NCBI GenBank assembly: GCA_030145595.1
Contig: JAQYVG010000109.1
Span: forward strand, 1-11,091
DNA: 11,091 bases
Direction of reading: 5' to 3'
DNA from: Desulfobacterales bacterium
GTDB taxonomy: Bacteria; Desulfobacterota; Desulfobacteria; Desulfobacterales; UBA11574
Shown: positions 1-6,093 of the stretch, one piece after another
Layout of the letters: each line of letters starts with the position of its first letter
Numbering within the stretch: the first letter of the stretch is position 1
Program-made: the position numbers and the translations under genes
The notes under the pieces: model-generated
The model's input: the letters and a program-made list of their open reading frames with translations, nothing else
What the model was told of the DNA's origin: nothing
Database searches by the model: none

Positions 1-276
1 GGAGAGAATACCTATGAGCGCTGCTGGAGAATGCCGCTTCCCGATGATTATAAGGAACTGCTCAAAAGCAATTTTGCTGATTTGAACAATATGAGCAGCA
101 CGCGTTATGGCGGCGCCATCACCGCGGCCTTGTTCCTTGCAGAATTTGTAGGCAAATCGCGCTGGGCGCACATCGATATTGCCGGCCCCGTCTATATTAA
201 AAAAGAAACCGCCTACTGCGGCGCCGGCGGCACCGGTTTCGGCGTACGCCTGCTCTGCGACTTGCTTGAGGTGTAA
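1..276 (+). CDS. pepA: Leucyl aminopeptidase (M17), C-terminal fragment
   Basis: The reading frame is open from base 1, so the gene begins upstream of the window; 91 C-terminal residues and a TAA stop are visible. M17 leucyl aminopeptidases are cytosolic two-metal exopeptidases that remove N-terminal residues from peptides and form hexamers. The visible part matches the end of the catalytic domain: WRMPLPDDYKELLKS, then GGAITAALFL followed by an F-V segment, then the WAHIDIAG strand, then a glycine-rich GTGFGVRLL near the end. The metal-binding and catalytic residues (the NTDAEGR region) would lie upstream and cannot be checked. The gene ends normally and is followed by a repeat-bearing gap before folP, so co-transcription with folP is not shown. 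The family is clear; the exact substrate preference is not. Confidence 0.9.
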   Translation, partial: GENTYERCWRMPLPDDYKELLKSNFADLNNMSSTRYGGAITAALFLAEFVGKSRWAHIDIAGPVYIKKETAYCGAGGTGFGVRLLCDLLEV

Positions 277-360
277 CCTCTATTGAGCGTCAAGAAAATG
301 GCGGGTATTTTGCGGTTCAGGGTTGCTCTCGGTCTCTCATGGAGATCTTTGAAAAGTGTT

Positions 361-480
361 CAATTTTGCCTGCCCCGTTTAATCTTTTAAAATTTAATCG
401 GGGGGCAAGGCCAAGGCAGGCGAAATTTTTAACCGCAGGAATACATTGAGTATTTCGAGGATTAAAATTTGAGCCTAACG
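361..480. repeat. Intergenic element of two stacked imperfect inverted repeats
   Basis: This lies 85 nt after the pepA stop, within the 285-bp gap to folP. The first part folds as TGCCCCG (371-377) against CGGGG-GGCA (399-407) around an AT-rich loop. The second part, about 419-476, is an imperfect palindrome: AAATTTTTAACCGCAGGAATAC on the left and GTATTTCGAGGATTAAAATTT on the right around ATTGA. AGGCG and GAGCCT extend the outer stem. A copy of the first arm (TTTTGCCTGCC, 364-374) is also roughly inverted at 415-427 (GGCAGGCGAAA). It looks like a dispersed palindromic repeat rather than coding DNA. No T-run follows the hairpins on the plus strand, so it is not a textbook terminator. The rest of the gap (277-360, 481-561) shows nothing I can name. 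Confidence 0.5.
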
Positions 481-561
481 CCGGGATTGGGCAAAAGGGG
501 ACGTTTTGCAAAGGTCTCAAAGTATAGGAGTCACCTTTTAAATTTAACTGCGAACTTTGAA

Positions 562-1428
562 ATGGGCATCTATAATCTCTTATGGGGTGAACACAGCCTT
601 GTTTTAGGTAAGCAAACCCGCATTATGGGCATTTTGAATATAACCCCCGATTCTTTTTCAGACGGGGGTAATTTTTTTGCATTCGACAAGGCTGTGGCTC
701 AAGGTGAAAAATTGTACCAAGACGGAGCTGACATTCTCGATGTTGGAGGAGAATCGACGCGCCCTTTTTCTGATCAGGTGACTGTGGAAGAAGAAATCCG
801 CCGGGTTGTACCGGTAATTGAAAAACTTGCATCCCGGGTTTCAATTCCCATTTCCATCGATACTACCAAGGCCGAAGTGGCCAGAAGGGCTCTTGAGGCC
901 GGCGCCTCCATGATCAACGATGTGTCGGCGCTGCGACTTGATGAAGATCTGGCAGCATTGGCGGCCGAATACGATGTGCCGGTTATTTTAATGCATATGC
1001 TGGGAACGCCTAAAACCATGCAAGTTGCTCCCGCATATGATGATCTTATTTTAGAAATTAAAACCTTTCTTGAAAAAGCTATCGATCGTGCTGTAGAAAA
1101 AGGGATTGCAAAGTCAAAGATAATAATCGACCCTGGGATCGGTTTTGGAAAAGCAGTAGAGCACAACCTTTCACTAATTGGGAATCTTAGTCAATTCAAG
1201 GCGCTGGATGTTCCCATTATGATCGGACCTTCCAGAAAAGCGTTTTTGCGCAACATCCTTAAAGACAATAATCTTGAAGATATTCAGCCTGACTTGCCGG
1301 TGGTGGAGACCGGCACCCAGGCAGCGGTTGCGGCTTCAGCTTTAAATGGCGCCCACATTATCAGGGTCCATAACGTTGCCAATACGCGCGCTACTTTGAA
1401 AATTATTGATGCTATAAAACAGGACTAA
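562..1428 (+). CDS. folP: Dihydropteroate synthase
   Basis: Condenses 6-hydroxymethyl-dihydropterin pyrophosphate with p-aminobenzoate to dihydropteroate, the sulfonamide-sensitive step of folate synthesis, in the cytosol. With the ATG at 562 the product has 288 residues, a normal bacterial length. Motifs occur in TIM-barrel order: ILNITPDSFSDGG (24-36), DVGGESTRP (60-68), SIDTTK (98-103), IND (118-120), LMHMLGTPKTMQ (143-154), DPGIGFGK (190-197), GPSRKAF (222-228) and RVHNV (268-272), so the pterin and pABA sites appear intact. The frame is open further up to a TTG at 469, preceded by GAGG, which would add 31 residues. That extension lies partly inside the palindromic element and does not look like folP, so I prefer 562. 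However, no Shine-Dalgarno is visible before 562. It precedes ybbR, as in many bacteria with a folP-cdaA-ybbR order. Confidence 0.95.
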   Translation: MGIYNLLWGEHSLVLGKQTRIMGILNITPDSFSDGGNFFAFDKAVAQGEKLYQDGADILDVGGESTRPFSDQVTVEEEIRRVVPVIEKLASRVSIPISIDTTKAEVARRALEAGASMINDVSALRLDEDLAALAAEYDVPVILMHMLGTPKTMQVAPAYDDLILEIKTFLEKAIDRAVEKGIAKSKIIIDPGIGFGKAVEHNLSLIGNLSQFKALDVPIMIGPSRKAFLRNILKDNNLEDIQPDLPVVETGTQAAVAASALNGAHIIRVHNVANTRATLKIIDAIKQD

Positions 1429-1436
1429 GTAAATAT

Positions 1437-1479
1437 CCTGGCCCAGAGGACCAGGCTTTGATTTCACCCCATAGGGGTG
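1437..1479 (+). other. Two consecutive stem-loops after folP
   Basis: Eight nucleotides after the folP stop, CCTGG (1437-1441) pairs with CCAGG (1451-1455). Ten nucleotides later CACCCC-ATA-GGGGTG (1465-1479) forms a perfect 6-bp hairpin. Neither has a proper T-run (only CTTTGATTT after the first), so this could be a weak or Rho-assisted end, or an RNA-stabilising 3' structure. The pairing is seen in the sequence; the function is inferred. Confidence 0.35.
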
Positions 1480-1500
1480 CACTTATCTCAAATGGAGCAA

Positions 1501-1708
1501 ATTAAATTCCAAATAACAAATATCAAATATCAAACAAATAACAATGACCGAAATTCGAAAACTCAAACAATGTCTCGTCCTGGAAGGTTTTGGTCACGCG
1601 CAGCGCAGGCGCTTGCGCCGCGTGTTGAATATTGGGATTTGAGATTTATTTGTAATTTGCTTGCCCGCCGTCTTTTTTGCGGGGTGCTTGGAATTTGTGA
1701 TTTTGGAC
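1501..1708. repeat. Large heptad-built inverted repeat (element A)
   Basis: The left arm is made of phased 7-bp words: CAAATAA (1510), CAAATAT (1517), CAAATAT (1524), CAAACAA (1531), ATAACAA (1538). The right arm carries the complementary style: ATTTGAG (1637), ATTTATT (1644), TGTAATT (1651), and again at 1688-1706. The outer ends AAATTCCAA (1504-1512) and TTGGAATTT (1688-1696) are perfect inverted copies. Nested inside are a GC-rich hairpin, CACGCG (1595-1600) with CGCGTG (1619-1624), and a CCCGC...GCGGG hairpin at about 1664-1683. An open frame through it (1477-1746) has a low-complexity N-terminus and no domain, so I treat it as non-coding. It could be a miniature mobile element or a structured RNA 3' region. 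Confidence 0.55.
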
Positions 1709-1787
1709 ACAAAATTCTAAGGCAGAGCCGGATATCTTCGATCTAACCCAAAGGACAAAGTTTTTCAGGACTAAATAAATTATTGCC

Positions 1788-2720
1788 ATGACCAACCACA
1801 GACTTTGGGCCATTTTCCGCCGCAGGCATGAAAAGTGGCTTGTTTTTTGCTTTTTATTGGGAGTTACGGCCATTTTATCGTGTTCCGGCTTTACTGCCCA
1901 TGAAGCCGAATTTTTTATTCCTGTTGAGATTAGCGGAATACCTTCGGGATTGACCGTTACCGGATCTCATTTAAAAGGCATAGAGGTTCGTGTTCGAGGT
2001 CCGAAATCCGCCCTTGAGACCCTTGCTAAGCTGAAGCCTAAATATTTGCTGGACCTCTCCGGTGCAGGTGTCGGCGTCAAGACGATTTATTTCGACCAGC
2101 ACCGTATTGCCCTGCCCAAAGGAGTTACGATCATTAAGATCACTCCAGAGCTTTTAACCATCAGGATAGAAAACGAAATTAAAAAGGAACTTCCTGTTAT
2201 TATTTCTCTTTCCGGAAAACCGGCCTCAGGCTTTATCGTTGCCGGTGCTGTCGCGAAACCATTGTCGTCTGTCCTGCGAGGACCGCAAAATATTCTGGGA
2301 CCCATGGAAAAAGTCCTGACAAAACCGATTGATATTAAAGGGATGTCGGAGTCTTTTAAAAAAGAAATAGTCCTTGACCTTGCCGAAGATCTTGAAGTCA
2401 TCTCTGCTTCAAAAGTTGTTTTTGCTGAAATATTTATTGAAGAAAAGATTGCCGCAAAACTTTATCATGATATTCCCGTTGAAGGCCGAGACACGCAGTA
2501 TCGATACAGCGTTTCACCACCAGGCGTAAATATTGAGGTAAAAGGACCGGTTAATGTCCTTGAAAAGCTTTATGCTGAAAAAGGCATAAAAGTATATGTT
2601 GACCTCAAAGGCCTAAAGCCCGGCATGTATGTAAGACGTGCGTCCATTGCACTGCCGCTGAAAACGACCCTTGTCAATGCCGAGCCCGAAATATTTACGG
2701 TAAAGATATATAACCCGTAA
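1788..2720 (+). CDS. ybbR: YbbR/CdaR-like repeat protein, membrane-anchored
   Basis: A 310-residue protein with a basic N-terminus, one hydrophobic segment (about 17-31) and an extracytoplasmic remainder. Three YbbR-type beta-rich repeats follow at about 43-127, 134-217 and 227-308. Each carries the [VL][RK]GP signature: VRGP 69-72, LRGP 163-166, VKGP 251-254. In Firmicutes the homologue CdaR regulates the diadenylate cyclase CdaA at the membrane, and the two genes are usually neighbours. Here cdaA is not next to it. The hydrophobic segment ends ILSC at 29-32, which could be a lipobox (lipidated Cys32), although the residue before Ser is Leu, so an uncleaved anchor is the alternative. No good Shine-Dalgarno precedes the ATG (nearest AGGA ends 17 nt before it). 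Family assignment is firm; partner and role are unknown. Confidence 0.88.
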   Translation: MTNHRLWAIFRRRHEKWLVFCFLLGVTAILSCSGFTAHEAEFFIPVEISGIPSGLTVTGSHLKGIEVRVRGPKSALETLAKLKPKYLLDLSGAGVGVKTIYFDQHRIALPKGVTIIKITPELLTIRIENEIKKELPVIISLSGKPASGFIVAGAVAKPLSSVLRGPQNILGPMEKVLTKPIDIKGMSESFKKEIVLDLAEDLEVISASKVVFAEIFIEEKIAAKLYHDIPVEGRDTQYRYSVSPPGVNIEVKGPVNVLEKLYAEKGIKVYVDLKGLKPGMYVRRASIALPLKTTLVNAEPEIFTVKIYNP

Positions 2721-2803
2721 AAGATTTCAGCTTGTTTATATTGCGGACTTATAATAAAACAAAGGTCGTTTTGTGAGCCTGCACCTGCAAGACCATGGAT
2801 GAC

Positions 2804-2896
2804 TGGAGTGCTGGAGTGTTGGAATTTCGGGCCAGAAAAACCTATCAATGTCTGTTTATTTTCCATTACTCCAACACTCCATTATTCCAATGCTCC
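2804..2896. repeat. Octad-built inverted repeat (element B)
   Basis: Located 84 nt after the ybbR stop. The left arm is TGGAGTGC, TGGAGTGT, TGGAATTT (2804-2827). The right arm is CCATTACT, CCAACACT, CCATTATT, CCAATGCT, CC (2863-2896), all in 8-bp phase. A 12-bp core is perfectly inverted: TGGAGTGTTGGA (2812-2823) against TCCAACACTCCA (2870-2881). The same word type forms element D at 6094-6218. No T-run follows, so terminator function is not supported. The remainder of the 253-bp gap (2721-2803, 2897-2973) shows only a possible -10 (CATAAT, 2941-2946) before coaX, with no good -35. Confidence 0.6.
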
Positions 2897-2973
2897 TGAA
2901 AAGAAGAAATAATATGTCCAACTTGCTTTGGTTGTTTATACATAATACTTAAACTTAAAGGGATAGTACTGTT

Positions 2974-3738
2974 ATGTTACTGGTTATCGATGTGGGGAAC
3001 ACAAATACCGTAATCGGCGTATATGATGGTAAACATTTAATTAAAGACTGGCGGATACGTACCGAAAGGCGTACTACTGAAGATGAGTTTCACGTCCTGG
3101 CCTCAAGTCTGTTTGCCGAAGGCAATATCGGCTCCAAGGATATCGCTAAAACCATTATTTCCTGCGTGGTTCCGCCCATGGTAACCATTCTCGATTCTTT
3201 CTGCCGCAAATATCTGGGGCATCGGCCGCACTGGGTCGATGCCGGATCTTTTCCGAGCATCCCGATACGATGCAAAAATCCATCCGAAATTGGAGCTGAC
3301 CGCATCGTTAATGCAGTGGCCGCATTTGATAAGTACCGCACCAGCCTTGTTATCATAGACTTTGGAACCGCAACAACCTTTGATGCCATTTCAGAGGCCG
3401 GGGAATACCTCGGCGGCGCAATCAGTCCCGGAATTATGATCGCTTCCGAGGCCCTGTTTATGAAGGCCTCTAAACTTCCCCGGGTTGAAATTTTCGTTCC
3501 TCCTGAAAACGTGATCGGCAAAGATACCGCCAGCAGTATCAAGTCGGGAATTATTTTTGGCTATGCCGGTCTTGTGGATGGAATGGTGAAACGCATGCAG
3601 GCGGAGATGGGCACAAACGCCAGGGTAATTGCTACCGGGGGTTTGGCGGAGCTTATGGAGCAAGTATCTGAAACCATTGAAGCTGTTGAACCGGCCTTGA
3701 CGCTGGAGGGGTTGCGAATAATCAGCAACAACTTGTGA
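2974..3738 (+). CDS. coaX: Type III pantothenate kinase
   Basis: Phosphorylates pantothenate in the first committed step of coenzyme A synthesis. Type III enzymes belong to the ASKHA fold, need a monovalent cation and are not feedback-inhibited by CoA. The 254-residue length is typical. Motifs seen: DVGNTNT (6-12, phosphate loop), VVPP (65-68), GADR (107-110, with the catalytic Asp109), DFGTATTFD (129-137), GGAISPG (147-153), GKDTASSIKSG (182-192), ATGG (220-223) and a final LTLEGL (242-247). The start is supported by AAAGGGA (2957-2963), 10 nt before the ATG. It follows ybbR on the same strand but after a 253-bp gap with an inverted repeat, so it may have its own promoter. It converges with the small minus-strand gene at 3783-3929. 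Confidence 0.95.
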   Translation: MLLVIDVGNTNTVIGVYDGKHLIKDWRIRTERRTTEDEFHVLASSLFAEGNIGSKDIAKTIISCVVPPMVTILDSFCRKYLGHRPHWVDAGSFPSIPIRCKNPSEIGADRIVNAVAAFDKYRTSLVIIDFGTATTFDAISEAGEYLGGAISPGIMIASEALFMKASKLPRVEIFVPPENVIGKDTASSIKSGIIFGYAGLVDGMVKRMQAEMGTNARVIATGGLAELMEQVSETIEAVEPALTLEGLRIISNNL

Positions 3739-3769
3739 GAAATCCAGGTTATACTGTAAAAATCATTTT

Positions 3770-3787
3770 ACTAGAACCGGTTCTAGT
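3770..3787. terminator. 18-bp perfect palindrome between converging genes
   Basis: ACTAGAACCGGTTCTAGT is perfectly self-complementary and as RNA gives a 7-bp stem with a CCGG loop. It sits 31 nt after the coaX stop and includes the TAG stop of the small minus-strand gene. Read on the minus strand it is followed by TAAAATGATTTTTAC, a weak T-rich tail; on the plus strand there is none. A shared transcription end is plausible but the T-tract is poor. A protein-binding site is the alternative. Confidence 0.4.
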
Positions 3788-3929
3788 CGAGACCCATTGC
3801 TGCTTCGAGTTTTTTAATCTGCTTGAGAATTTCTTTCTTTTCCTCTGCACTCAAGTCTTCCAGTTCCAAACGGCGCTTAAGACCCAAAAGGATCATTTCA
3901 GTCCGATAATCCGTACAGGTATATTCCAT
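3783..3929 (-). CDS. Small conserved-looking helical protein, 48 residues
   Basis: A short frame from ATG (3929-3927) to TAG (3785-3783). The product begins MEYTCTDYRTEMILLGLKRR, has an acidic turn containing DLSAEE, continues KKEILKQIKKLEAAMGLD, and would be two charged amphipathic helices. There is one Cys, no membrane segment and no signal peptide. An in-frame TAG 18 nt upstream fixes the N-terminus. The codons are ordinary and the composition (K/E/L-rich, heptad-like) is protein-like, unlike the opposite-strand frame here, which is Phe/Leu/Cys-rich without pattern. I have an impression of similar small proteins in Desulfobacterota but cannot name a family. No clear Shine-Dalgarno is seen. 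It lies 193 nt after the zinc-ribbon gene on the same strand, with element C between, so it may be a separate unit. Confidence 0.6.
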   Translation of the reverse strand: MEYTCTDYRTEMILLGLKRRLELEDLSAEEKKEILKQIKKLEAAMGLD

Positions 3930-4016
3930 GGTTTGATGGTTGGGCTATTATTACTTCAAAAAAAATACGGGGCATGCTGCTTGTAACTTGTTTATGTTAA
4001 TTCCAAAATTTATTAT

Positions 4017-4116
4017 TATTGATTGTTGATTGTCGATTTGTAGAATCACTTCATTTTTTTTAAATTGGTAGAATACCTTCAATCAACAATCATCCATCGA
4101 AAATCATCAATCTCAT
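4017..4116. repeat. Heptad-built inverted repeat (element C)
   Basis: The left arm is TATTGAT, TGTTGAT, TGTCGAT (4017-4037) in 7-bp phase. The right arm is ATCAACA, ATCATCC, ATCGAAA, ATCATCA, ATCTCAT (4082-4116), also in 7-bp phase with the complementary ATC word. The roughly 44-bp centre is AT-rich. It ends 6 nt from the stop of the zinc-ribbon gene on the minus strand, so it would lie at the 3' end of that mRNA. The rest of 3930-4122 shows nothing else. Confidence 0.55.
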
Positions 4117-4122
4117 CTAATG

Positions 4123-4773
4123 CTAGGTTCTGCCGAATTTTATCAGCGTCTCCTTATAGACGCGGTAAAAAGCGGTGTTGTCCGCTACAGCGCGTTTAAG
4201 AATCTTTTCGCAATTATCGATGTTTTTCGAATTAATCACCAGGTTGACGCTCTTGTTAAAGGCCGCCATGTTGTCGTTGGTGCGGAAACGATCGGTAACA
4301 AGGGCCACGAAGATGTCGCGCCGGGTAGACATAGGAAGCTGATCCAGGTATCTAAGGACATTGTTCAGGTCCGGGTTCGAGGTATCAAACAACTCATTGA
4401 TTACTACCATGTCAAAAACGTGAAAACGCATCTGCTTGAGAACTTCCCGGGCTGAATCCGGCTCGGTGGTATGATACCCCAAATTATCCAGAGCTTTCCT
4501 GATTTTTGTCCGGACGGTCTGATACGGCTCGCATAAAAGAGCGGTCTGCGCGCCTTCTTCAAGGAAATCAAAAGGCTTTTCTTCGGCGTCGTAGGCGTCG
4601 GAATCCACTTCATCGAGGAGGGTTTTTGCTTTAGCCGTTGCCGCACCAGCTCGGGCGTCAATGGAAATTTTGTTCTGGCACTTGGGGCAGGTCACCGCAA
4701 AAACCTGACCCTTGGGAACTTTTTCATCCGGAATTTTGAACTTGGCCGGGCACTTGTCACAGGCGACATTCAT
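4123..4773 (-). CDS. Zinc-ribbon (MJ0042-type) protein with degenerate receiver-like domain
   Basis: 216 residues. The N-terminus is an MJ0042-type zinc ribbon with CDKC (5-8) and CPKC (29-32), typical of Desulfobacterota and Myxococcota proteins. An Ala/Asp/Glu-rich linker covers about 40-75. Residues about 77-196 have the alternating strand/helix pattern of a response-regulator receiver: TALLCEP (77-83), FDMVVINELF (120-129), DIFVALVTD (153-161), VNLVINSKN (177-185). The N-terminal acidic pair is replaced by Cys81-Glu82, and Asn126 sits where the phospho-accepting Asp is expected, so it is probably not phosphorylated normally. Start is supported by AGAGGAG (4780-4786), 6 nt before the ATG. 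It is downstream of the PilU-like gene, which suggests a pilus-related regulatory or scaffold role; that is inference. The receiver call rests on pattern, not on alignment. Confidence 0.75.
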   Translation of the reverse strand: MNVACDKCPAKFKIPDEKVPKGQVFAVTCPKCQNKISIDARAGAATAKAKTLLDEVDSDAYDAEEKPFDFLEEGAQTALLCEPYQTVRTKIRKALDNLGYHTTEPDSAREVLKQMRFHVFDMVVINELFDTSNPDLNNVLRYLDQLPMSTRRDIFVALVTDRFRTNDNMAAFNKSVNLVINSKNIDNCEKILKRAVADNTAFYRVYKETLIKFGRT

Positions 4774-4791
4774 GATTTTCTCCTCTATAGA

Positions 4792-4820
4792 TAGGGCCCT
4801 AATCGAGCTAAAACTCGATT
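4792..4820 (-). promoter_or_regulatory. Intercistronic hairpin upstream of the zinc-ribbon gene
   Basis: AATCGAG (4801-4807) and CTCGATT (4814-4820) form a perfect 7-bp stem with a 6-nt loop. Adjacent is the 10-bp palindrome TAGGGCCCTA (4792-4801). Both sit in the 89-bp spacer between the PilU-like and zinc-ribbon genes. No T-run follows on the minus strand, so RNA processing, stability or a binding site fits better than termination. The structure is seen; its use is unknown. Confidence 0.3.
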
Positions 4821-4862
4821 TGAGGCATTAGTTTCTTAGTCGGAAAGAGTCAAAAGGACGGA

Positions 4863-6032
4863 CTACCTGAGCTTTCTTCCATAACCGGTGTCCATCGATA
4901 GATCCTCAATGTCGGTGGTGGCTTCTCCGCGTGCAGCTTTGACCGTGTCGAGTCCGCGGCCCACGATAGCTTTACGGGAAGCGTAAGCCATGGCCGTCTC
5001 TTCATCAATTAGATCTTTTTTGTACAATTCCAAAATATAATCATCGAAGGTGGTCATGCCGAAGGGCGTGCCGGCCTGGATAATTTCATAATAGGTCTTG
5101 CCTTCGGATTCTCCTCGCAGAATAGTGTCCCGGATTCGCATGTTAGTCCCCATAATTTCAAAGGCCGCCACCCGTCCTCCCCCGAGCTTGGGCAGGAGGC
5201 GCTGGCAGACGATCCAGCGGACCGTGTCGGCCAGCCGAATGCGAAGCTGATTCTCTTCATCTATGGCGAACATGCCCAGGATACGGTTGATGGTCTGTCC
5301 CGCATCCACGGTATGGAGGGTGGTCACCACCAGATGGCCGGTTTCGGCCGCACTGAGACCGATTTCCACGGTTTCGCGGTCGCGCATTTCGCCCACCAGG
5401 ATCACCTTGGGAGCCTGGCGCAGGGCTGCTCGCAGGCCGCTGGCAAAGGCGTCGAAATCGTTGCCCATCTCGCGCTGGTTGAAGGTGGCTTTCTTGTGCG
5501 GGTGTTCGAATTCCACCGGGTCTTCGAGGGTCACTACGTGGACCGATTTTGTTTCGTTGATTTCATTGAGGACCGCGGCCAGCGAAGTCGATTTACCGCT
5601 GCCGGTGGCACCGGTGACCAAAATGATTCCATTTTTTTCCAGGGCCATTTTGTAAAAGGCTTCGGGAAGTTCCATGTCCTGTAAAGTGGGAATTTTAGTC
5701 TCCAGTTTTCGCAAAATGATGGAGTAGTTGCTGCGCTGGGAAAAAATGTTGACTCTGAAGCGCGCCTTGCCGGGAAGATCGTAGGATGAATCGCAGGATC
5801 CCTCGTTTACAAGCGTTTCGGTCAGGCGTCGGTTCTGGTTGACCAGGTTGAGGGCAAAGATTTCGCCCTGAAACGGTGTAAGCGCGTCAAAGGGCGGATC
5901 GATCTCCACACCGGTGAGCACACCCGAAGATTCGACCTGAAACGGTTTGCCTACGGTGATATTCAGGTCGGAAACATTGTCGTAGGCATCAAGCATTCTT
6001 GCCAGAAGATAATCGACTTCCTGTTTTTTCAT
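4863..6032 (-). CDS. pilU: PilU-like type IV pilus retraction ATPase
   Basis: 389-residue member of the GspE/PilT secretion-ATPase family, hexameric cytoplasmic motors at the base of type IV pili. Walker A GATGSGKST (141-149), Asp box TLEDPVEF (168-175), Walker B KVILVGEMRD (209-218) with Glu215, and His box TGHLVVTTLHT (231-241) are all present. PilU-like traits are LRQAP before Walker B in place of the PilT-type LREDPD, AETGHL, and LRKLETKIPTLQDMELP (107-123). The PilT-type RNLIREGK motif is replaced by RDTILRGESEGK. In Gammaproteobacteria PilU assists PilT in high-force retraction. A C-terminal tail from about 360 is extra relative to pilT of this window. Start is supported by GAGGTGG (6037-6043), 4 nt from the ATG. 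It lies 258 bp after pilT, with element D between. PilT-paralogue versus true PilU cannot be settled here. Confidence 0.88.
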   Translation of the reverse strand: MKKQEVDYLLARMLDAYDNVSDLNITVGKPFQVESSGVLTGVEIDPPFDALTPFQGEIFALNLVNQNRRLTETLVNEGSCDSSYDLPGKARFRVNIFSQRSNYSIILRKLETKIPTLQDMELPEAFYKMALEKNGIILVTGATGSGKSTSLAAVLNEINETKSVHVVTLEDPVEFEHPHKKATFNQREMGNDFDAFASGLRAALRQAPKVILVGEMRDRETVEIGLSAAETGHLVVTTLHTVDAGQTINRILGMFAIDEENQLRIRLADTVRWIVCQRLLPKLGGGRVAAFEIMGTNMRIRDTILRGESEGKTYYEIIQAGTPFGMTTFDDYILELYKKDLIDEETAMAYASRKAIVGRGLDTVKAARGEATTDIEDLSMDTGYGRKLR

Positions 6033-6093
6033 AACACCACCTCATAACAAGTTAGTTCGCTGAGTTTATGCTGAAGAATGAAGTGCTCACAAT

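Larger units (their letters stand above)
1420..1780. repeat. 15-bp direct repeats bracketing the folP-ybbR gap
   Basis: CAGGACTAAGTAAAT at 1420-1434, which contains the folP stop codon, recurs as CAGGACTAAATAAAT at 1766-1780, eight bases before the ybbR ATG; 14 of 15 positions match. Everything between them (1435-1765, 331 bp) is hairpin-rich DNA without a recognisable gene. Removing that segment and one repeat copy would place the folP stop 13 nt before ybbR. This is what an insertion with target duplication, or a recombination between short repeats, would leave. The repeat is seen directly; the insertion history is inferred. Confidence 0.5.

Noticed and set aside
317..520. Minus-strand frame of 67 codons before folP
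   Set aside because: It is composed of the palindromic element at 361-480 and has no family resemblance or ribosome-binding site.
1477..1746. Open frame of 89 codons between folP and ybbR (+)
   Set aside because: It runs through the heptad inverted repeat and nested hairpins. Its N-terminal half is a translation of CAAATAN words, it has no domain or ribosome-binding site, and the repeat explains it better.
3735..3986. Open frame of 83 codons after coaX (+)
   Set aside because: Its sequence is Phe/Leu/Cys-rich without pattern and lies opposite the better-supported 48-residue minus-strand gene. It overlaps the coaX stop without a ribosome-binding site.
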